From: Planctomycetota bacterium
GTDB lineage: Bacteria; Planctomycetota; UBA8742; UBA2392
NCBI GenBank assembly: GCA_020845475.1
Contig: JADLFN010000017.1
Location: forward strand, 1 to 64,000
Length of the DNA: 64,000 nucleotides
Direction: 5' to 3'
The notes under the pieces are model-generated. The model had not been told where the DNA came from. It did no database searches and worked only from the letters and a program-made list of their open reading frames with translations. Made by a program: the position numbers and the translations under genes. This document shows, one piece after another, positions 57,301-64,000 of this stretch; within the stretch, counting starts at the first letter, position 1; every line of letters starts with the position of its first letter.

Positions 57301-57384
57301 CTGTTTGGCCTGTTCGTGATGGTGCTGGGCACCGCCTACTGCCTGTTGCCCACGCTGACGCGCAAGCGGCCGGAGGTCGCCTGA
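54304..57384 (+). CDS. ccmF: CcmF-type cytochrome c heme lyase subunit, with large C-terminal periplasmic insertion
   Basis: WWD-like motif [56 protein letters not shown]; 1026 aa. Confidence 0.92.
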   Translation: [1026 protein letters not shown]

Positions 57385-57390
57385 CGGCGA

Positions 57391-57487
57391 ATTCAAGATG
57401 CAGCATTCACAATGCAAAATGGGTTCGCCGCTGCGCCACCGCGCGCTGTGGCCTTCACGTTGCATTCTGCACTTTGCATTTTTCATT
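57391..57487. repeat. Heptamer inverted element (ATTCACA/ATGCAAA vs TTGCATT) spanning the start of ccmH
   Basis: Left ATTCAAG ATGCAGC ATTCACA ATGCAAA ATGGG; right TTGCATT CTGCACT TTGCATT TTTCATT (57460-57487). Confidence 0.9.
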
Positions 57488-57940
57488 GCGCTACTTGGTG
57501 CGGCGGCCCCTGTGCAAGCGGCGCCTGTAAAGGAGCGCAATCCGGCTGAGGCCGAGAAGATCTACCACGATCTCGGCTCTTCGATGGTGTGCCTCTGCGG
57601 TTGCCGGGAGCGCCTGCTGGATTGTTCGATGGTGAACTGCGAATTCAAGGAAACGGCCCAGCGTTTTTTGCGCGAAGAGTGCCGCGACGCGGGCAAGACG
57701 CCCGACCAGATCCGCGCGGCTATGATCGAGCGCTTCGGCCCTGAGATCGTGCAGGTGCGGCAGGACAGCCTGCTCTACCCCGTGCTGTTCGCGACTGCGT
57801 TTGTGACGCTGGGTGTGTTTGGCGGCGCGCTGTGGTTTTTTGCGACGCGCGGCAAGCCAGAGCCCCGCGTTGAAGCTCCCAAGGGTGAAGACCCTGCGCT
57901 GGAACAACGTATCCTGCGCGAGATGGAGGAAATTGAATAA
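57419..57940 (+). CDS. ccmH: CcmH-like cytochrome c maturation protein
   Basis: PAEAEKIYHDLGSSMVCLCGCRERLLDCSMVNCEFKETAQRFLREECRDAGKTPDQIRAAMIERFGPEIVQ; C-terminal TM. Start uncertain. Confidence 0.85.
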   Translation: MGSPLRHRALWPSRCILHFAFFIALLGAAAPVQAAPVKERNPAEAEKIYHDLGSSMVCLCGCRERLLDCSMVNCEFKETAQRFLREECRDAGKTPDQIRAAMIERFGPEIVQVRQDSLLYPVLFATAFVTLGVFGGALWFFATRGKPEPRVEAPKGEDPALEQRILREMEEIE

Positions 57941-57944
57941 CCGC

Positions 57945-58011
57945 CGAGATTCGAGTTTCGAGGTCCGTAGAAACTCCTCGAAGCCCGAAACTCGAAGCTC
58001 GAAACTCGAAT
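57945..58011. repeat. Heptamer inverted element (CGAGTTT / CTCGAAA) abutting the next ATG
   Basis: Left CGAGATT CGAGTTT CGAGGTC; right CTCGAAG CCCGAAA CTCGAAG CTCGAAA CTCGAAT then ATG at 58012. Confidence 0.93.
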
Positions 58012-58344
58012 ATGGACTACCTTATCATCATCCTGGCTGTGGCAGTGTCGCTGGCGATCACGTTCTGGCCGCTGCGGCGCGGCAAGCGCGTCTGGTTTGT
58101 CGGCGATGTTGAATCCGACCTGACCGTGGTGATCCGCGATCGCGAGGAAGCCCTGCGCGCGCTCAAGGACCTCGAGGAAGACCTGCTTGCGCGCAAGCTT
58201 TCCCGCACGGATTACGATCGCCTCCGCCCGCAGTACCTTGAGCGCGCCAAGGAATTGACGGTGAAGTACGATGAGACGCGCGAAAGGCTCGAAGCCGCGC
58301 GCAAGCGCGTGCTGGCGCAAGCTGCAGACAACGCAAAACTCTAA
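58012..58344 (+). CDS. Small membrane protein, CcmI-like position
   Basis: MDYLIIILAVAVSLAITFWPLRRGKR + helical tail; inside the ccm cluster. Confidence 0.6.
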   Translation: MDYLIIILAVAVSLAITFWPLRRGKRVWFVGDVESDLTVVIRDREEALRALKDLEEDLLARKLSRTDYDRLRPQYLERAKELTVKYDETRERLEAARKRVLAQAADNAKL

Positions 58345-58459
58345 ACGCAAAACGCAAAAGAAATGCATCAACTCACGGATGTTTCATCTCTGTCACAAGT
58401 GGCCAACCTCCCGATGCCACGACCGCGTTTTGCGTTTTGCGTTTTACGTCTTGCGTTGG
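58331..58459. repeat. Heptamer inverted element (ACGCAAA / CGTTTTG)
   Basis: Left ACGCAAA ACTCTAA ACGCAAA ACGCAAA (58331-58358); right CGTTTTG CGTTTTG CGTTTTA CGTCTTG CGTTGG (58426-58459). Left arm carries the stop codon of the upstream gene; right arm encodes signal-peptide residues. Confidence 0.93.
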
Positions 58460-60072
58460 TGGCCCTCTGCGCTGCGCCGCTTGGCGCACAGATGGGCCCG
58501 AGCGTTCCCTCGCCGGGCGTGATCAAGGGTGAGTTGCGCGATGCGCGCGGCTTCACACGCAGCTTTGAGCCTGACACCAAAGTCGTTGCGCTTGCGCTTC
58601 CATCAGATTCTCCGCCGTTCTGCGAGATCATCAGCGCCGCATGGCAGGACGCGTTCACGGAAGTGCTGGAGGGCCGCGATGCCCACGCCAAAATCGGCGG
58701 CCTGCAAAGCGGCGTGCAGGCCCGCGAGGGCGTCAAGGGTGACGTCACCGTTGATGGCCGCTTTGAACTGCGCGACGTACCGCTCAAGCGCCGGCTGGCG
58801 CTGGCCGCGCGCGTTCAGGGCATGTGGCGGCCCTTCGCCGAGGAAATCTGGCTGACCGAGGACAAGCCCCTGGCCGAACGCGTGATCGATTTCTACACGC
58901 TCGGCGCCGACGTGAAAAAGCTGCGCATCGCCGAGCACACCCTCGAAATCAAGGCCACCGTCAATGAGGGTCTGCGCTATCTGCCGATTACCGTGACTGA
59001 AACTCTGATCATTGAGAACGACGATCCGCAACGCGCGGCTATCCCCGCCGAGAGCATCAAGGGTGCGCCGTTTATTGAACTTGAATTGCTTGCCGCACCA
59101 ACGCTGCCGGACATGGCATTTCTGGCCAGCATGTACGGCACTGAGCTGTTGTTCTGCCAGGGCACGGCCGCACGCGAGCCGCGCGCCGTGCCGCTTGATG
59201 CGCGCGCCAACAAGCCATGGATGTTCGGCGGCGGGCAGATGCACGGCGAGAAAGCAACTTTCGGCGAAGGCCCGCAGATTGCGCTTGATGCCTGGCACCC
59301 GCTGAATCTCGACGGAGCGCTCAGCTTCATGGGCGAGGGCGAGACGTTCTTCCGCCTCAAGCAGGACGCGCAGGACCGCAACATAGCCACGCTGGTGTTC
59401 AACCGGCCCGTGCCTCCGGGCGAAAACGGCCGGCCCGGCCGGCTGGTAATCAAGCTGCTGCACAAGTGCGGCGTGGTTTACAGCGACGCCGGCGCGAGCG
59501 TGAACTTGTTGCGAAGGCTGGGGCTTGAAGTGCATGACGTGCGCGTGGCAGCCACGCCGGGCGTGCAGGTGGCCGCCGTAGGCATGGGTGCGCACGCATC
59601 ACTGCTGGGCGAACCCGAAATCGGGCAGGACGGTCTGGCGCGTTACGCGCCGCTTGCGCACCAGGGCGCTTTGGTCAAATCCGACGATCGCTACGCGTTC
59701 ATGCTGCGCCTTGATCCTGAGTGGCAGCGCGTCATGTCCGAAATTGCCAGGCGTAACGCCCAGGCCGCGCCTGCGGGAAAGAAGCCGGCCGGTGAGAAGT
59801 CGATTAACATGTCCGGCATTTACGGCGTGCTGGCTGCTCTTTTTGGGCTGGGCTTTGCAATCACGCTGCTTTACACGTTCCGGGCGTCGCGCGAGGTACA
59901 GCGCATGCGCGTGAATGAAGTGCATGCAAGCAAACGCGAAATCGTTGAGGCCCTGGCCGAACTGGACCGCGACTACGAAGCGCGCAAGCTGCCCGCCTCC
60001 GCTTACCTGGATCAACGCAAGCGCCTGCTGGCCCGCGCCGTCGATCTGGAGACCCGCAAGGGCGGACGTTGA
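58414..60072 (+). CDS. Secreted/membrane protein of the ccm cluster, unknown function
   Basis: Signal peptide MPRPRFAFCVLRLALVALCAAPLGAQ; C-terminal TM GVLAALFGLGFAITLLYTF and a cytoplasmic helical tail resembling the tail of 58012-58344. Confidence 0.7.
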   Translation: MPRPRFAFCVLRLALVALCAAPLGAQMGPSVPSPGVIKGELRDARGFTRSFEPDTKVVALALPSDSPPFCEIISAAWQDAFTEVLEGRDAHAKIGGLQSGVQAREGVKGDVTVDGRFELRDVPLKRRLALAARVQGMWRPFAEEIWLTEDKPLAERVIDFYTLGADVKKLRIAEHTLEIKATVNEGLRYLPITVTETLIIENDDPQRAAIPAESIKGAPFIELELLAAPTLPDMAFLASMYGTELLFCQGTAAREPRAVPLDARANKPWMFGGGQMHGEKATFGEGPQIALDAWHPLNLDGALSFMGEGETFFRLKQDAQDRNIATLVFNRPVPPGENGRPGRLVIKLLHKCGVVYSDAGASVNLLRRLGLEVHDVRVAATPGVQVAAVGMGAHASLLGEPEIGQDGLARYAPLAHQGALVKSDDRYAFMLRLDPEWQRVMSEIARRNAQAAPAGKKPAGEKSINMSGIYGVLAALFGLGFAITLLYTFRASREVQRMRVNEVHASKREIVEALAELDRDYEARKLPASAYLDQRKRLLARAVDLETRKGGR

Positions 60073-60090
60073 CCCAAAGGCAGGGCAACC

Positions 60091-60124
60091 GCGTTTTGCA
60101 TTTTGCGTTTTGTGTTTCGCATTG
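60091..60124. repeat. Heptamer repeat GCGTTTT/GCATTTT x4-5
   Basis: GCGTTTT GCATTTT GCGTTTT GTGTTTC GCATTG, upstream of ccmA. Confidence 0.88.
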
Positions 60125-60142
60125 TCTCACTAGGCTTGCGGC

Positions 60143-60775
60143 GTGGAACTCTCGATTGAATGCCGGAAGTTGTGCAAGGCCTACGGCTACGTGCCGGCCC
60201 TACGCGAACTGAATTTCTCAGCGCGGACCGGCGAGCTCGTTGCGCTCATCGGCGACAACGGTGCGGGCAAGAGCACTCTGCTCAAGGTGCTGGCCACACT
60301 GCTTCGCCCCGACTCCGGCGCCTGTTCCGTGATGGGCCACGATCTTGCCAGTGCCGCGCCTGCGGCGCGTGCCGCCATTGGTTATCTGGGGCATGAGTCG
60401 ATGCTCGATCGCGTGCTTACTTTGCGCGAGAACCTGCGCATGTTTGCCGAGCTGTACGGCGCGCCAGTTTCATACGGAGAAGAACTGATCGAGCGCCTGG
60501 CCGCAAGACCCTATGCTGACAACCCCGTAGGCGAACTCTCGCGCGGCCAGGAACAGGCCGCCGCCCTGGGCCGCTGCATGGTGCACCGGCCGGCCGTGCT
60601 GTTGCTTGACGAGCCATTCAACGCTCTCGACCCTGAGGCGCGCAAACGCCTGGCGGCTATCCTTAAAGAGGAAGCAGGGCGAGGAGCAACCGTGCTCTTC
60701 AGCACACACGATGTCCAGGGTGCGGAAAGCATCGCTTCGCGTGTCGTCAAGATGAGTGCCGGCAGGGTGATCTGA
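60143..60775 (+). CDS. ccmA: CcmA-like heme ABC exporter ATP-binding protein
   Basis: LVALIGDNGAGKSTLLKVLATLLRPDSG; VGELSRGQEQAAALGRCMVHRPAVLLLDEPFNALD; ccm context. Confidence 0.82.
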   Translation: MELSIECRKLCKAYGYVPALRELNFSARTGELVALIGDNGAGKSTLLKVLATLLRPDSGACSVMGHDLASAAPAARAAIGYLGHESMLDRVLTLRENLRMFAELYGAPVSYGEELIERLAARPYADNPVGELSRGQEQAAALGRCMVHRPAVLLLDEPFNALDPEARKRLAAILKEEAGRGATVLFSTHDVQGAESIASRVVKMSAGRVI

Positions 60776-60976
60776 GCCCTCGTTACTAGCCCGCCACAAT
60801 CGGCTACCGCCCTTGCAACGAGCCCGCCCACGGCTTAGCATTACGGGACTGCGAAAATTCGCCCCAAGCCGCGCTGTCGCTTGCAGTTGTGGCAAGCAAC
60901 CCCCGCGCGGCCCGGGGCCCGGCAACAGTGGCGCAGGGTTTGCATAACGACCCGTGCGGGAACCTCAGGAGGGGTG

Positions 60977-61519
60977 ATGGCGGCCTATTCATCTAATCGG
61001 CGCGGCTTTACGCTCATCGAATTGATGATCGTCGTTGGCATCATCGGCGTGCTGGTAGCCGTGCTGCTGGCGGTGCTGATGACCGCGCGCAAGAAGGCAA
61101 AAATAAACGAGGCGCGCAACTTTGTGGACACCGTGGTTCCAACGGCGATCACGAAGTGGCGTGACGACAAGGGCAAGGCCGGCGACAAATTCCCCCTGAG
61201 CGGCGCCAACAGCAACAACGATCTTTTTGAGGGCAACGCCCTGCTTTTCAATGCCCTGATCAGCGATCCGGGCCGTGCCGGCAAAGAGGCATACATTTCG
61301 ACCGATGCCTACCACGAAGGCACCGAACGCAACAAGAAAGTGTTCCTGGATCCCTGGGAAAATCCCTACCGCTATCGCAACTGGGCCAATGCGCCCAAAG
61401 GCGCCAAGTCGGGTGCGATCATCAAGTACAATGATGGCACCTACGACCTGGTCTCGTCAGGCCCAGACGGCATCTGGGACAACGAAGACGACATCATCAA
61501 CGGCCGCGAGAGCAAATAG
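60977..61519 (+). CDS. GspG-like pseudopilin
   Basis: NRRGFTLIELMIVVGIIGVLVAVLLAVLM; DPWENPYRYRN...SSGPDGIWDNEDDI. Confidence 0.85.
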   Translation: MAAYSSNRRGFTLIELMIVVGIIGVLVAVLLAVLMTARKKAKINEARNFVDTVVPTAITKWRDDKGKAGDKFPLSGANSNNDLFEGNALLFNALISDPGRAGKEAYISTDAYHEGTERNKKVFLDPWENPYRYRNWANAPKGAKSGAIIKYNDGTYDLVSSGPDGIWDNEDDIINGRESK

Positions 61520-61526
61520 GGTAGCC

Positions 61527-62087
61527 ATGCGCACGACACTCAACAAAGGTTTCACCCTGATCGAACTGCTCATCGTCATCGGCATCATTGCCGTGCTGGT
61601 TGCGGTTCTGGCTGTGGCGCTGCTGCCCTGGCTTAACAAGTCCAAGCCGCGCGCGACCAAGACGCTGCTCAAGAACATCGGTGATGCGGTGGCCGGCGAG
61701 CGAGTGAGCTACAGCGAAACGCAGTTCAAGAAGGACGCAGGGCCGCTGGCGGGCTCGACGAGCACGGACGAAAAGAAGCGTTCCTCGCAGATCCTGGTGT
61801 TTTACCTGTGCCCGACCAAAGAAGTCTGGGAAAAGGCGCCCACCTACAAGAGCCGCTCGTATGACCCCAAGCTGCCGCCCGAGCAATACAAAGACATGCT
61901 CGACAGCACCTCGGAGAAGCTGCCGTTCTTCAAGGACGCCTGGGATCGCACGCTCTGGTACAAGATCGACAAGAGCGGGCGCTTCTATCTCTGGAGTGCC
62001 GGCGCCGACGGCCAGTGGGACAACGACGACGATCTCGTTTACGACAGCGCCAACAGCACCGTGAAAGAGTACGCGGAACTCAAGTAG
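61527..62087 (+). CDS. GspG-like pseudopilin
   Basis: MRTTLNKGFTLIELLIVIGIIAVLVAVLAVALL; WSAGADGQWDNDDDLVYDS. Confidence 0.85.
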   Translation: MRTTLNKGFTLIELLIVIGIIAVLVAVLAVALLPWLNKSKPRATKTLLKNIGDAVAGERVSYSETQFKKDAGPLAGSTSTDEKKRSSQILVFYLCPTKEVWEKAPTYKSRSYDPKLPPEQYKDMLDSTSEKLPFFKDAWDRTLWYKIDKSGRFYLWSAGADGQWDNDDDLVYDSANSTVKEYAELK

Positions 62088-62109
62088 CCGCATACGCGGA
62101 GGGCAGCAC

Positions 62110-62802
62110 ATGCACAGAACCACACGAAGAATTCTTGGCTTCACGCTCGTTGAGCTGCTGGTCGTGATTGCGCTCATCAGCCTGCTGCTCTCGGTGATGG
62201 TGCCGGTGATGATGACCTTCATGCGCGGTCGCGGCCTGCGCATGGCGGGCAACAGCATTCAGGGTTTCGTCTCGTTTGCGCGCACCGAAGCGCTGAACAC
62301 ACGACAGCCGCACATTCTGGTGTTCATGACCAAGCCCACGACGTTCAAGAACCAGGGCGAAACGCTCTCGATGAAGATGGGCCCGGGCATTGCGCTCTTC
62401 CGCATCAACAACGCGCCAGGCCCCAACGAAACTGCCCTGACATTCGTACGTGAATACAACCTCTCCGAGCAACTGGGCGACGACGTCGATTACGCGGCGG
62501 CCTGGAAGCGCAAGTATGAAACTTCAGCGCCCGTGGGGCTGGGCGAGATGGCGACGGGAGAAATCAATCGCTCCTTCTCCAAGGACTACAAGATTGTGAT
62601 TCGCGTGGATGGCCGCTGTGAGGTCATCAACGACAAGCCCGGCTACATGCTGGACACCGCCGCAACCAAGGGGCCCAGCGACGCCGACGTCGTGCTGGAA
62701 GACCAGTCGCGCTTCATTTTCATTGATATCAACCCGGCCACCACGGGCGTACGGGCCTCGGACGTCATACTCAAGGACGATTCAAACTATCCCAAGCAGT
62801 AA
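62110..62802 (+). CDS. GspH-like minor pseudopilin
   Basis: MHRTTRRILGFTLVELLVVIALISLLLSVMVPVM; MAGNSIQGFVSFARTEALNTRQPHILVF. Confidence 0.8.
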   Translation: MHRTTRRILGFTLVELLVVIALISLLLSVMVPVMMTFMRGRGLRMAGNSIQGFVSFARTEALNTRQPHILVFMTKPTTFKNQGETLSMKMGPGIALFRINNAPGPNETALTFVREYNLSEQLGDDVDYAAAWKRKYETSAPVGLGEMATGEINRSFSKDYKIVIRVDGRCEVINDKPGYMLDTAATKGPSDADVVLEDQSRFIFIDINPATTGVRASDVILKDDSNYPKQ

Positions 62803-62827
62803 CCCAGGCGCGCCACGGAGTGCAGAC

Positions 62828-63607
62828 ATGCGCAGAACAAAGAAGGGCTTCACACTGACTGAAATCCTCATCGCCATGGCGATTTTTGCCCTGGGCGGCG
62901 TGTCGATTGTCGGATTGTTCATCGCCAACATGCGCATGGCGCGCAACGCCATGGATGCCATGCGCGCGGCTGAAATCATGCGCAACGTGCGCGCGCTGAT
63001 GACCGCATCGCTCTCGCGGCCGATTTCTTTCGGCGACGACAAAACGATGTACCGTTTCGACTATCCAGGCACCTCGCTCAAGTTCCGGCCCTCGCAACTG
63101 GCGGAGCGTGAATCAGGCTCCACCACCGCGGGCATGTCGGTGGAGGCGCGCCGCGCGATGTTCGGCAACCTGGATGACAACGTGGTGTTCTTCACGCTGC
63201 CGCAGCGCAACTTTGACGCCACGCTCTGGGGTGCGAGCCAGTCGCGCGATGAAATGACCACGATGCTCCCCGATGAAGCGCTCTCGCGCACGGGCGACCG
63301 CAAGTTCTCAGGCACGCCGCCCGAGGTTTTCCGCCTCGTGCCCGACACGCTGCGCTCTTCGGGTGTCAACACCCCCTTCGATGCCGACGACCGCGTGTTC
63401 TACAGCTTTGATTTCGCCGTTCGCCGCAGCGTTTCACGCAGCTCGACAGCCATCGACGCGGGCGGCCAGAAGGCGACCCTGGACGACCTGTACGTGGTTC
63501 ACCTGCGCGTTTACAAGGGCTTTGAATACGCCGCGGATTACGCAGGCGAAAGGCAGACCAACAAGCCTGTGTTCGAGTGGGACTTCCTGATTTCTGCGGC
63601 AAAGTAG
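62828..63607 (+). CDS. GspI-like minor pseudopilin
   Basis: MRRTKKGFTLTEILIAMAIFALGGVSIVGLFIANMRMARNAMDAMRAAEI. Confidence 0.8.
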   Translation: MRRTKKGFTLTEILIAMAIFALGGVSIVGLFIANMRMARNAMDAMRAAEIMRNVRALMTASLSRPISFGDDKTMYRFDYPGTSLKFRPSQLAERESGSTTAGMSVEARRAMFGNLDDNVVFFTLPQRNFDATLWGASQSRDEMTTMLPDEALSRTGDRKFSGTPPEVFRLVPDTLRSSGVNTPFDADDRVFYSFDFAVRRSVSRSSTAIDAGGQKATLDDLYVVHLRVYKGFEYAADYAGERQTNKPVFEWDFLISAAK

Positions 63608-63671
63608 GCCGGGTTCCGCGAGGGCCCAGGGCCCCGATTTTGAGTCAAGGCGCGCCAGTACTGGAGAGGTC

Positions 63672-64000
63672 ATGCTGAAACTTCACACCCATCGCACGCA
63701 CGCACGCGGCTTCACGCTGCTCGAACTGATGATCGCGATCGCGTTGATGCTGATCGTGATGTTGATGCTGCAAACCATGTTCAAGTCAGCCCAGGCGATG
63801 TACCTGGTGACAGCACGCCGCATTGAAACGTTCCAGAGCGGCCGCGTGGCCATGGATTACATCGAACAGGATTTGTTGCGCGCAGTTACCAACACAAGCG
63901 ACGACAACATCCAGTTGCGCAGCCTTTCACTGGACGACCTGAAGGATCCCAAGATCCCGCACGAGCGCTTCTACTCGCAACTCACCAATTACGGTGAGGC
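63672..64000 (+). CDS. GspJ-like minor pseudopilin, truncated by window end
   Basis: MLKLHTHRTHARGFTLLELMIAIALMLIVMLMLQTMFKSAQAMYLVTARRIETFQSGRVAMDYIEQDLLRA...; frame open to the window end. Confidence 0.8.
   Translation, partial: MLKLHTHRTHARGFTLLELMIAIALMLIVMLMLQTMFKSAQAMYLVTARRIETFQSGRVAMDYIEQDLLRAVTNTSDDNIQLRSLSLDDLKDPKIPHERFYSQLTNYGE

Noticed and set aside
1-64000. tRNA or rRNA genes
   Set aside because: No recognisable cloverleaf/CCA or rRNA core sequence noticed by eye; tRNAscan-SE/Infernal would be decisive.

Overview
This is a 64 kb GC-rich bacterial chromosome segment. Gene content and dispersed repeats fit a Planctomycetota/PVC-type bacterium, but that is inference. No rRNA, tRNA or CRISPR array was recognised. 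Main contents: (1) a PilM/PilN- and T2SS-like block (FHA protein, actin-like ATPase, TPR protein, GspG-like pseudopilin; 0.7-10.9 kb) and a second run of five pseudopilin genes (61-64 kb); (2) a DUF433/DUF5615 toxin-antitoxin-like pair; (3) an EgtB-like plus TIGR04348-like glycosyltransferase pair that looks like selenoneine genes senA/senB; (4) an ECF sigma factor followed by two paralogous HExxH proteins; (5) a fused isobutyryl-CoA mutase (icmF); (6) a Y1/RAYT transposase flanked by three REP-like palindromic elements; (7) a TetR/MBL divergent pair with a visible operator palindrome; (8) an LplT-Aas fusion; (9) a minus-strand directon TetR - FtsX-like permease - ABC ATPase - HlyD adaptor - three consecutive divergent Clp/ClpB-like double-AAA+ ATPases; (10) two tandem PDZ/alpha-toroid paralogs; (11) a System I cytochrome c maturation cluster (ccmE/F/H/I-like/A) with a CxxxY-type CcmE. 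The most striking structure outside the annotation is a set of about 13 loci of short tandem repeats with an almost strict 7-nt period. Each locus has its own heptamer, many form inverted pairs, they fill within-operon gaps, and several have become coding sequence (signal peptides, prepilin leader, icmF linkers). The triple AAA+ operon and the heptamer elements are the best candidates for something undescribed.
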